Assembly (NCBI GenBank): GCA_017614185.1
Contig: JAGACI010000199.1
Coordinates: 1-12,256 of the forward strand
Source: Lachnospiraceae bacterium
GTDB taxonomy: Bacteria > Bacillota_A > Clostridia > Lachnospirales > Lachnospiraceae
Direction of reading: 5' to 3'
DNA: 12,256 nucleotides
Positions 6,557 through 12,256 of the stretch are shown piece by piece. Under the pieces are notes generated by a model that saw nothing but the letters and a program-made list of their open reading frames with translations, searched no databases and was not told where the DNA came from. Each line of letters starts with the position of its first letter. The stretch's first letter is position 1. A program made the position numbers and the translations under genes.

Positions 6557-7354
6557 TTGGACGATTTTTTCAGCAAAAAGCATAAGCAAAAGAAAACCCG
6601 CTACATTGTATTTACTACCAATGAAGCCGATGGCGAGGTTAAACAGATTAAACTGAATAACGGAGTATACAGATTCCTGGTAATCATCTTTTGCGTGATT
6701 CTCGGCGCAATGATAGGTTTCGGAATCTATGAAGGAAGAATATACGATTTCTTTGCAAAACAAAGCATTGAGCACGCCAAACAGATCGAGGAGTTATCGC
6801 TCGACAAGGCGCAGCTTGAGATGGAGAACGAATCATTAAACGAGAAGATTACTCTTCTAAGCGAAACGCTAAATTCCAAGGTCGAAGCCGAAAACGCTTT
6901 AAACAGTGAGATGGAGCAGATGCATGTTCCTACGGAGTTCCCTCTTACAGGATCTGCACAGGCCAAAGAGACAGATACCATAAGCGCTATAGCAGATATG
7001 CTCTTTGAGGCAACGGGAGCGGTAATTCAGCATCCCGGACAGGTACAGGCAACCGGAGATCCGATTGTGGTATTTAAGACGGAGGAAGGCTCCACAGTTG
7101 TCGCAGCAGGATCAGGAACAGTTATCCTTGTAGATGAGGATGTAAACTACGGAAATCAGGTAGTTATCGACCACGGTAACGGATACATCACCTACTATCT
7201 TAACGAAGGAACACCCAAGGTTAAGGAAGGCGATGAAGTTACACAGGGCGATTTGATATATGTTATAGGATCAGACAACACTACATTGGGGTATCAGATT
7301 AAAAAGGACGATGCTTACATTAATCCTATGGATTTGATATCTATTAGCGGTTAA
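6557..7354 (+). CDS. Membrane-anchored coiled-coil protein with degenerate LytM/M23 domain
   Basis: I chose the TTG at 6557 because GGAGG (6544-6548) lies eight bases before it; in-frame GTG (6548) and TTG (6539) starts overlap or precede this site. The 265 residues comprise a basic cytoplasmic head with KKHKQKK (7-13), one transmembrane helix (about 39-58), a charged coiled coil (about 66-122) and a C-terminal LytM/M23-like beta domain (about 165-262) outside the membrane. The fold is recognisable from STVVAAGSGTVI, GNQVVIDHGNGYITYY and VKEGDEVTQGDLIYVIG. The expected zinc and catalytic residues are not: the HxxxD position reads DPIVV, YxHL reads YYLN (213-216), and HxH reads LGYQI (244-248). 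It is therefore probably a non-enzymatic adaptor, as in EnvC-like or SpoIIQ-like proteins. A bactofilin follows after 26 bases, suggesting a joint envelope role. Confidence 0.82.
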   Translation: MDDFFSKKHKQKKTRYIVFTTNEADGEVKQIKLNNGVYRFLVIIFCVILGAMIGFGIYEGRIYDFFAKQSIEHAKQIEELSLDKAQLEMENESLNEKITLLSETLNSKVEAENALNSEMEQMHVPTEFPLTGSAQAKETDTISAIADMLFEATGAVIQHPGQVQATGDPIVVFKTEEGSTVVAAGSGTVILVDEDVNYGNQVVIDHGNGYITYYLNEGTPKVKEGDEVTQGDLIYVIGSDNTTLGYQIKKDDAYINPMDLISISG

Positions 7355-7380
7355 TAAGGGTATTTAGGAGGAAAAAGAGG

Positions 7381-7800
7381 ATGAGAAAGAAGTATAAGTT
7401 CGACGGTAAAGTCAGCACTATCATTTGCAAGGGCGCAATCTTAGGCGGAGATTTCAATGCTCCCGATTCCGCACGTATCGATGGTGAGGTTAAGGGTAAT
7501 GTTAAGGTTAAGGGATTGCTTATCCTTGGAGAAAAGTCAGTTGTCAACGGCGACGTTGAGGCTGAAGCAGCTATGGTAGCCGGAAATGTTACCGGTAACA
7601 TCACGGCAAAGGGCAAGATTCAGCTTATGGAGACTGCAAAAGTTAACGGTGACATCAAGACTGAAGTTCTTGTAGTTGATGAGCATGCTGTTTTTAACGG
7701 AAACTGCGAGATGACCGGAAAGGGCAAGACTGAAGAGAAAAAGGAAGAGCCCAAAGAGGAATCTAAGGAAGAATCCAAAGAAGAGAAGAAAGAAGATTAA
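7381..7800 (+). CDS. Bactofilin (polymer-forming cytoskeletal protein)
   Basis: Bactofilins assemble without nucleotide into filaments or sheets that position cell-wall enzymes. The 139 residues show the bactofilin core at about 12-112: STIICKGAILGGDFNAPDSARIDG-type opening, then evenly spaced beta-helix rungs such as GEVKGNVKVKG, GDVEAEAAMVAGNVTGNI, AKVNGDIKTE and AVFNGNCE. The N-terminal arm (MRKKYKFDGK) is short and basic. Residues 115-139 form a low-complexity tail of repeated KEE(P/S) units, presumably disordered. An AGGAGG site (7366-7371) precedes the ATG by nine bases. The gene is almost certainly cotranscribed with the LytM-like gene 26 bases upstream; bactofilin genes beside M23 peptidase genes are a recurring pair in bacteria. 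A strong terminator follows the stop codon. Confidence 0.92.
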   Translation: MRKKYKFDGKVSTIICKGAILGGDFNAPDSARIDGEVKGNVKVKGLLILGEKSVVNGDVEAEAAMVAGNVTGNITAKGKIQLMETAKVNGDIKTEVLVVDEHAVFNGNCEMTGKGKTEEKKEEPKEESKEESKEEKKED

Positions 7801-7813
7801 TAAACAAAAATTT

Positions 7814-7841
7814 AGCGGGTCGTTTGACCCGCTTATTTTTT
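7814..7841. terminator. Intrinsic terminator after bactofilin, shared with the convergent gene
   Basis: AGCGGGTC (7814-7821) pairs perfectly with GACCCGCT (7826-7833) around GTTT, followed by TATTTTTT. On the minus strand the stem is followed by AAATTTTT, so it can also end the converging TrpR-like transcript, whose stop codon touches the T run. Confidence 0.92.
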
Positions 7842-8130
7842 ACTTCTTATTAAGTCTTTCGAATGTCATGTCGTAACCGTCATTACCATAGTTTAATGAT
7901 CTGTTTACACGACTGATAGTTGCTGTTGATGCTCCGGTCTTCTCGGCAATTTCGAGATAGGTTCTGTGCTCTCTGAGCATTGAAGCCACCTCATAGCGCT
8001 GTGAGAGTGAAAGAAGTTCGTTCACTGTACACAAATCTTCGAAGAAACTGTAGCATTCATCTCTGTCCTTTAAAGTAAGAATTGCATCAAACAAAAAGTC
8101 AACAGCTTCTGTCTTAATCTTATTATTCAT
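7840..8130 (-). CDS. YerC/YecD-family TrpR-like regulator
   Basis: This 96-residue protein matches the small YerC/YecD family, which shares the all-helical DNA-binding fold of the tryptophan repressor TrpR. The opening helices (about 4-54) include FFEDLCTVNELLSLSQRYEVASML, the family's typical first half. The helix-turn-helix lies at about 56-80, reading YLEIAEKTGASTATISRVNR with a canonical turn and recognition helix. The ending YGNDGYDMTFERLNK (81-95) is also typical. The ATG at 8130 has a GAGGT site upstream on the minus strand. Targets of this family are poorly defined, and tryptophan binding should not be assumed. It is a single gene with its own promoter, divergent from DUF1836 and convergent with bactofilin. 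Confidence 0.92.
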   Translation of the reverse strand: MNNKIKTEAVDFLFDAILTLKDRDECYSFFEDLCTVNELLSLSQRYEVASMLREHRTYLEIAEKTGASTATISRVNRSLNYGNDGYDMTFERLNKK

Positions 8131-8185
8131 AACAATACCTCACAAATATTCCGTGCCTCTAAGAATACTTCTACCATACAGCTAC

Positions 8186-8214
8186 ATTTTAACATACTAA
8201 AGTTTTAAAGTAAA
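8186..8214 (-). promoter_or_regulatory. Promoter of the TrpR-like gene
   Basis: On the minus strand TTTACT (8214-8209) and TAAAAT (8191-8186, five of six) are exactly 17 bases apart. The -35 is the same hexamer as that of the cold-shock gene in this window. Confidence 0.65.
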
Positions 8215-8248
8215 GAATTAATTTGTTGAAAATACGATACAACTTGCC

Positions 8249-8277
8249 TTGCAACGTAGTTTCAAATACTGTATGAT
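8249..8277 (+). promoter_or_regulatory. Promoter of the DUF1836-SPFH operon
   Basis: TTGCAA (8249-8254) and TATGAT (8272-8277, five of six) are 17 bases apart, giving a leader of roughly 30 bases to the ATG at 8313. It lies back to back with the TrpR-like promoter. Confidence 0.65.
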
Positions 8278-8312
8278 AAAAAAATGAGAGGACAAAACAG
8301 GGAGGGAACACC

Positions 8313-8948
8313 ATGACACTTGATATGGATGATTTAATAAACAGTATAGTTGAAAGCGTGGAGCGAATAGACTGCATTAAGCTTGATGATATCCCGAACA
8401 TTGAGCTTTACATGGATCAGGTCACAACGCTTATTGACAGCAAGCTTCGAAGCACCACCAGAAATCCCGGTGATGACAAGATCCTCACAAAGACCATGAT
8501 TAACAACTATACGAAGAACGACTTACTTCCTCCGCCCGTCAAGAAGAAGTATACGAAGGAGCATGTGCTTTTACTTATATTCACTTATTACTTTAAGAGC
8601 ATGCTTTCTATAAACGATATCCAGGCTATGCTTAAGCCCATTATCGACAGATACTATGACGGCAACGGCGCCCTCACTCTTGAGGAAATCTACGGTGAGA
8701 TTTTTTCTATGGAGAGGGAACAGGTCAAGATTCTTCAGGACGATGTGGTTGAACGCTTCAACAGAGCCAAGCTTACGTTCGTCGACAGGGAGGAAGAGGA
8801 TAAGGAAGTACTTCAGAGATTCTCATTCCTTTGCATGCTCTGCTTTGATATTTTCACCAAAAAGCTTATGATGGAAAAGATAGTGGACGGCATGATGGCA
8901 GATTTGGAAAAATCTGATGATAAAAAGGATAAGAAAGAGAAGAAATAA
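8313..8948 (+). CDS. DUF1836 protein, MerR-like helix-turn-helix
   Basis: I assign this 211-residue protein to DUF1836, a Firmicutes family with an N-terminal winged helix-turn-helix related to MerR. The supporting block runs at about 57-105: ILTKTMINNYTKNDLLPPPV (57-76), KKKYTKEHVLLLIFTYYFK and LSINDIQAML, where 'NYTKNDLLPPP' mirrors the 'YEREGLL.P' wing of MerR proteins. The helical remainder (about 120-195) has no recognised ligand-binding site, and the end is a lysine-rich tail (199-211). It probably binds DNA, but its target is unknown. The ATG follows a GGGAGGG site. The SPFH gene begins 23 bases after the stop, so the two are probably cotranscribed, and autoregulation at the divergent promoter region is a reasonable guess. 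Confidence 0.85.
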   Translation: MTLDMDDLINSIVESVERIDCIKLDDIPNIELYMDQVTTLIDSKLRSTTRNPGDDKILTKTMINNYTKNDLLPPPVKKKYTKEHVLLLIFTYYFKSMLSINDIQAMLKPIIDRYYDGNGALTLEEIYGEIFSMEREQVKILQDDVVERFNRAKLTFVDREEEDKEVLQRFSFLCMLCFDIFTKKLMMEKIVDGMMADLEKSDDKKDKKEKK

Positions 8949-8971
8949 TCATACCCACGGAGGATATAGTA

Positions 8972-9835
8972 ATGGGGTTTATTAAAAAACAGCTTTTAAG
9001 TGTAATTGAATGGAATGAAGACAGGGACGACATACTTTTCTGGAAGTGGCCTCAGAGCGAGATAAAGAAAAACTCAAAGCTGGTCATCCGCCCCGGACAG
9101 GATGCAATCTTTATCCATAACGGAATGATAGAAGGCATTTTTAAAGATGAGGGAAATTTTGATATCGAGACGGAAATTATCCCTTTCCTTTCTACTTTGG
9201 AAGGATTCAAGTTTGGCTTTGACTCGGGATTTCGAGCTGAGGTTTTGTTTGTTAACACCAAGGAACATCTAATCAAATGGGGAACTGCAAATCCGGTAAT
9301 TCTTAAGGCTGAAGGCCTTCCCTCAGGAATGCCTATAAGAGCGTTTGGCGTTTTAACCGTAAAGGTTTCGGATTATCCTGCTCTTATCGAGAAGTTTGCG
9401 GGAATTAAAGAAGAGTATAGCGTTTTGGACGTTAAAGAGAGAATTGTTTCCGAACTTAACCAGCTTATTATGGGCGCAATCTCAAAGGATGGTTATGATA
9501 TTTTCAGCCTCCAGACAGATGCAAGGAAGATAGGCGAAGACATAAAAGAAGAGCTCAATGCGGATCTTAAGAAGATCGGAATCACATGTACCGACTTTAT
9601 AGTCGAGTCATTCTCATATCCCGAAGAAGTTGCCAGGATGCAGGAGAAGGTGGCTGCTCAGTCTATGGTTAAAGATACCGGCAAATACGCTACTGTTGCC
9701 ATGGCAAACAGCATGGGCAAAGGTGGCAATGACGGTGGCAACCTTGCATCAAATATGATGAATATGCAGATGGGTATGGCCATGGGTCAGCAGATGGTTA
9801 ACCAGATGAAAAAGTCGGAAAAAACAGAAGAATAA
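8972..9835 (+). CDS. SPFH/Band-7 domain protein, YdjI-like ('virion core protein' family)
   Basis: The 287 residues match the YdjI-type SPFH proteins, which are linked to membrane stress or lipid domains in Bacillus, although their exact role is unclear. The opening WNEDRDDILFWKWPQSEIKKNSKLVIRPGQ-type segment (about 14-42) is characteristic, then PGQDAIFIHNG (41-51), IETEIIPFLSTLEGFKFG (65-82) and the SPFH core to about 215, ending ITCTDFIVESFSYPEEV (204-220). There is no transmembrane helix or signal peptide. The C-terminus (about 244-279) is rich in Met, Gly and Asn (NMMNMQMGMAMGQQM) and carries no zinc ribbon, which many relatives have. Start: ATG at 8972 behind GGAGG. It follows the DUF1836 gene by 23 bases and ends at a strong terminator. 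Confidence 0.85.
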   Translation: MGFIKKQLLSVIEWNEDRDDILFWKWPQSEIKKNSKLVIRPGQDAIFIHNGMIEGIFKDEGNFDIETEIIPFLSTLEGFKFGFDSGFRAEVLFVNTKEHLIKWGTANPVILKAEGLPSGMPIRAFGVLTVKVSDYPALIEKFAGIKEEYSVLDVKERIVSELNQLIMGAISKDGYDIFSLQTDARKIGEDIKEELNADLKKIGITCTDFIVESFSYPEEVARMQEKVAAQSMVKDTGKYATVAMANSMGKGGNDGGNLASNMMNMQMGMAMGQQMVNQMKKSEKTEE

Positions 9836-9851
9836 GTAAGTAGTACTAATG

Positions 9852-9879
9852 GTCCCCACTTGAAGTGGGGACTTTTTTT
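9852..9879 (+). terminator. Intrinsic terminator after the SPFH gene
   Basis: GTCCCCACT (9852-9860) pairs perfectly with AGTGGGGAC (9864-9872) around a three-base loop, followed by seven T residues (9873-9879). It ends the DUF1836-SPFH transcript. Confidence 0.95.
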
Positions 9880-9888
9880 GTTTATAAT
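9860..9888 (+). promoter_or_regulatory. Candidate promoter of the PAS-GGDEF gene, nested in the terminator
   Basis: A perfect -10 TATAAT lies at 9883-9888. Exactly 17 bases upstream is TTGAAG (9860-9865), a four-of-six -35 that sits in the loop and 3' arm of the preceding terminator. Transcription would start near 9895, with a leader of about 28 bases to the ATG at 9923. Confidence 0.6.
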
Positions 9889-9922
9889 TAAGAAGGTTAT
9901 TCTTACTACAGGAGCGTTGGGG

Positions 9923-12256
9923 ATGAGCATGTCTTTAGGCTCTTCATGGGAGAGCGATTTTGATAATGCATTGAGAGATAACGGCGTCGGCCTTATGTTT
10001 TTTGATGAAGACTGCCGTCTTAGAAGAGCCTCCAATTCTGCTATTAACGCAGGATTTGTTAAGAGTACGGATTTGGGACTTAAAGCCGATGATATCGAGT
10101 TCCCGGAAGAGTATGCAAACTTTGCCAAAGACATTCATGACGCTTTAGAGAATAAGAAAGAATTATTCAGAGAAGTTCTACGCAAGAATAAGGCTTGGCT
10201 TTTCACGGCCAGACCTTATGTTCTAAATGATAATCAGGTCTGTGGTGTGACTACAATCTGTGTTGATATAACACGGACGAAGACACTCGAGACAAGAGCC
10301 CACTCACTTATGAAGAATATGTCCGTTGCCGCCGTAGAAGGACTCTACTCCGACGAAACGGGACTTGAACTTTTGAACGCCGTAGATACAATGAGCAGAC
10401 TGCTTGGCTACGGTGTTGAAGAGTATACCCATATGGTTGAAAGCATTGAAAGGTATATGTACCTTCAGGAAGTTTTCTACCAGATGATTTACCTTGCCCA
10501 GGCAGTTATAAAGGGTGACAGAGCTCCTGTCAGCCAGCTTAGAATCCGCCGCAAAGACGGTAAAGTAATATGGCTTGAGGCAAGATGTGAACTGGTGGGC
10601 AATACACTTCATCGGACACTTGTACAGTTTATTTTCATAGATGTTACAAGAAGCTACTCCGAGCAGGAGAAGCTTCGTATGGAGAAGAAGAAACTTGCAT
10701 ACATCATCGAGATGACCTCAGATACGTTGTTTGAGTACAATGTAGCGAGGGACGTTATGGTGCTTGCAAAGCAGGAGAACAACGTAGAAGTTGAAACCGT
10801 AATAGACAACTACACAACCAAACTTACTCTCGGAGGCAACGTTCATGCCGATGACGAGGAGATAGTAAATGATTATGTCGACAAATTAAGAGGCGGCGCG
10901 AGAGAAATCAAGTCAACCTTCAGAAGGAAACTTGATGACGGTCAGTATCACTGGCTTCGAATTGAAGGCAGAACCATCTATTCCATAGAGGGCAAACCCG
11001 ACATGGTTGTGGGTCGAATCATGAATGTCGATGAGGAGAAGCACAGAGAAGAGGAACTCACAAAGAGTGCTGAGAGAGACTCGCTCACAGGCCTTTATAA
11101 TCATTTGGCATGCATAGATAAAATCAAGAAGCAGATGGCCCGAATTAAGGGCAATGAGGTCGGCTACCTTGTTGTAATCGACGTAGATAACTTTAAACGT
11201 ATAAATGACGAAAATGGACACCTTTACGGCGATGCTACCCTTTGCTCTTTGTCAGATGCCATGAAGAGTAACTTCCCTACGGGCATAAAGGGCAGAATCG
11301 GCGGCGATGAGTTCATGATTTTTGTCAAGAATATTGAGCTCGATGATTTAAAGAAGAGACTTTCAAATGTCCTTAACGAGTTTAGCAAACTGGGTGATGA
11401 AAGCTCCGGAAGTGCCGAACTATCATGCAGTATGGGTGTTGCTGTCTGCAGAAAGGGCAATCATGATTATGAGCAGGCATTTGAGACTGCCGACAGAGCT
11501 CTTTATCTTATCAAGGAGACAGGTAAGAACTCTTATACAATATGTGAAATCGGCGATAACGTCCTTGAGGACGGCCACAGATATATAGCAGAGCAGGAAG
11601 AGGGCAGCGATGTCTATGACAAGGAAGATGCTCTCATTTCAAACGACGACGAACTTGTTATGTTCGCTGTCGAGCTTATGAACTCTGTAAGCAATTACAG
11701 GAAGGGCCTTGGTATCGTTGCGGACAGAGTCTGCAGTTACGTAGGCTTTGATGATATGGCGTTTATCACCTCGAGCGAGAACGCTTTTGCCACAGAGTTT
11801 GACTGGACGGGCGATAAGGCTCATCCGTATGCCAAGAAGCTTTACCCCAAGAATCAGCGCTCCAACTGGTCCGAGATTGAAGAAATGTTTGCGGATGGCA
11901 GAGAGTACGTTGTTATAAGGGGAAAGAAGCTAAAAGAGCTTGATTTTGGTGAGTACAAGTCAATGCTTGTCGCAAGGATTCAAACTTCGGGCGTTTCTGC
12001 ACAGTACATCGCATATATGGACAAGAGTACTGACAGAACATGGGAGAGAGAAAGAGACGTTCTCATCAGACTTACCCATATGCTTGTAAGCAGAATCGTC
12101 AGAATGCTTGAAGATGAGCGTAACAGGGAGGAAATCGAGTATCGTATCAACTACGACGCCCTTACAGGACTTCCAAGCTATACCAAGTTCCTTGAAATGG
12201 CAGAGGAGTATATCCAAAACCATGTGCCAAGCGACGAGAAGGATTACTACCTTGCA
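9923..12256 (+). CDS. PAS-GGDEF-GAF-like signalling protein with a second GGDEF-like start (partial, 3' end outside window)
   Basis: The frame is open from the ATG at 9923 (AGGAG eight bases upstream) to the edge, 778 residues. No transmembrane segment is visible, so it is probably cytoplasmic. The N-terminal 375 residues look like three PAS-type sensors: about 8-115 (GVGLMFFDEDCRLRRAS..., ending VDITRTKTLE), 120-255 (LRIRRKDGKVIWLEAR, ending IDVTRSYSEQEK) and 265-375 (DTLFEYN..., ending NVDEEKHREEEL). A GGDEF domain follows, from DSLTGLYNH (386) to about 540, with an intact GGDEF at 460-464; it should make cyclic di-GMP. The RxxD inhibitory site expected nine residues before GGDEF is absent (FPTG there). 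Residues about 575-735 resemble a GAF sensor. DALTGLPSYTKF at 745 begins a second GGDEF-like domain; an EAL domain might follow outside the window. Confidence 0.88.
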   Translation, partial: MSMSLGSSWESDFDNALRDNGVGLMFFDEDCRLRRASNSAINAGFVKSTDLGLKADDIEFPEEYANFAKDIHDALENKKELFREVLRKNKAWLFTARPYVLNDNQVCGVTTICVDITRTKTLETRAHSLMKNMSVAAVEGLYSDETGLELLNAVDTMSRLLGYGVEEYTHMVESIERYMYLQEVFYQMIYLAQAVIKGDRAPVSQLRIRRKDGKVIWLEARCELVGNTLHRTLVQFIFIDVTRSYSEQEKLRMEKKKLAYIIEMTSDTLFEYNVARDVMVLAKQENNVEVETVIDNYTTKLTLGGNVHADDEEIVNDYVDKLRGGAREIKSTFRRKLDDGQYHWLRIEGRTIYSIEGKPDMVVGRIMNVDEEKHREEELTKSAERDSLTGLYNHLACIDKIKKQMARIKGNEVGYLVVIDVDNFKRINDENGHLYGDATLCSLSDAMKSNFPTGIKGRIGGDEFMIFVKNIELDDLKKRLSNVLNEFSKLGDESSGSAELSCSMGVAVCRKGNHDYEQAFETADRALYLIKETGKNSYTICEIGDNVLEDGHRYIAEQEEGSDVYDKEDALISNDDELVMFAVELMNSVSNYRKGLGIVADRVCSYVGFDDMAFITSSENAFATEFDWTGDKAHPYAKKLYPKNQRSNWSEIEEMFADGREYVVIRGKKLKELDFGEYKSMLVARIQTSGVSAQYIAYMDKSTDRTWERERDVLIRLTHMLVSRIVRMLEDERNREEIEYRINYDALTGLPSYTKFLEMAEEYIQNHVPSDEKDYYLA

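Noticed and set aside
1..12256. Mobile-element ends, CRISPR repeats, tRNA or rRNA genes
   Set aside because: No spaced direct repeats, cloverleaf sequences, rRNA blocks or flanking inverted repeats were seen on either strand; the Rpn-like gene alone does not define an element.

Overview
The window looks like chromosomal DNA from a low-to-moderate GC Clostridia species, most likely a Lachnospiraceae member of the Butyrivibrio/Pseudobutyrivibrio kind. The reasons are strong AAGGAGG-type ribosome binding sites, Firmicutes-style promoters and terminators, an L-box lysine riboswitch, YerC/TrpR-like and DUF1836 regulators, and a eukaryotic-type HisA, which I associate with this family. No tRNA, rRNA, CRISPR array, insertion sequence or prophage is visible.

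Layout. (1) 1-486, minus strand: the N-terminal 162 codons of a PD-(D/E)XK 'Rpn-like' nuclease/transposase-family protein that runs off the left edge. (2) 487-1050: no intact gene; a short coding-like remnant, AT-rich DNA, then a promoter, a lysine riboswitch with an intrinsic terminator, and a hairpin that buries the dapA Shine-Dalgarno. (3) 1051-4851: dapA, dapB, a eukaryotic-type hisA and a beta-helix lipoprotein, all on the plus strand with no terminator until 4862-4892. (4) 5005-5205, minus strand: a cold-shock protein, converging on that terminator. (5) 5414-6463: an orphan PTS EIIC-like membrane protein with nested palindromes at its promoter. (6) 6557-7800: a membrane-anchored, coiled-coil LytM/M23-fold protein whose zinc ligands appear lost, followed by a bactofilin. 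(7) 7840-8130, minus strand: a YerC/YecD TrpR-like regulator, divergent from (8) 8313-9835: a DUF1836 regulator and an SPFH (YdjI-like) protein. (9) 9923-12256: a large PAS/GGDEF/GAF-like signalling protein, cut by the right edge just as a second GGDEF-like domain begins.

How the genes work together. Lysine probably switches off transcription of the whole dapA-dapB-hisA-lipoprotein unit through the riboswitch; DapA and DapB are the first two committed steps towards diaminopimelate (peptidoglycan) and lysine. The LytM-like protein and the bactofilin form a likely cell-envelope/shape module, a pairing known in other bacteria, although here the peptidase fold looks non-catalytic. The remaining units appear to be separately transcribed housekeeping or signalling genes with readable promoters and terminators.

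Nothing here is clearly a wholly new system. The points most worth a second look are hisA inside a lysine-riboswitch operon, the apparently dead LytM protein paired with bactofilin, the promoter nested in a terminator at 9852-9888, and the nested palindromes before the PTS-like gene. All family assignments are from reading the sequence, without database searches.
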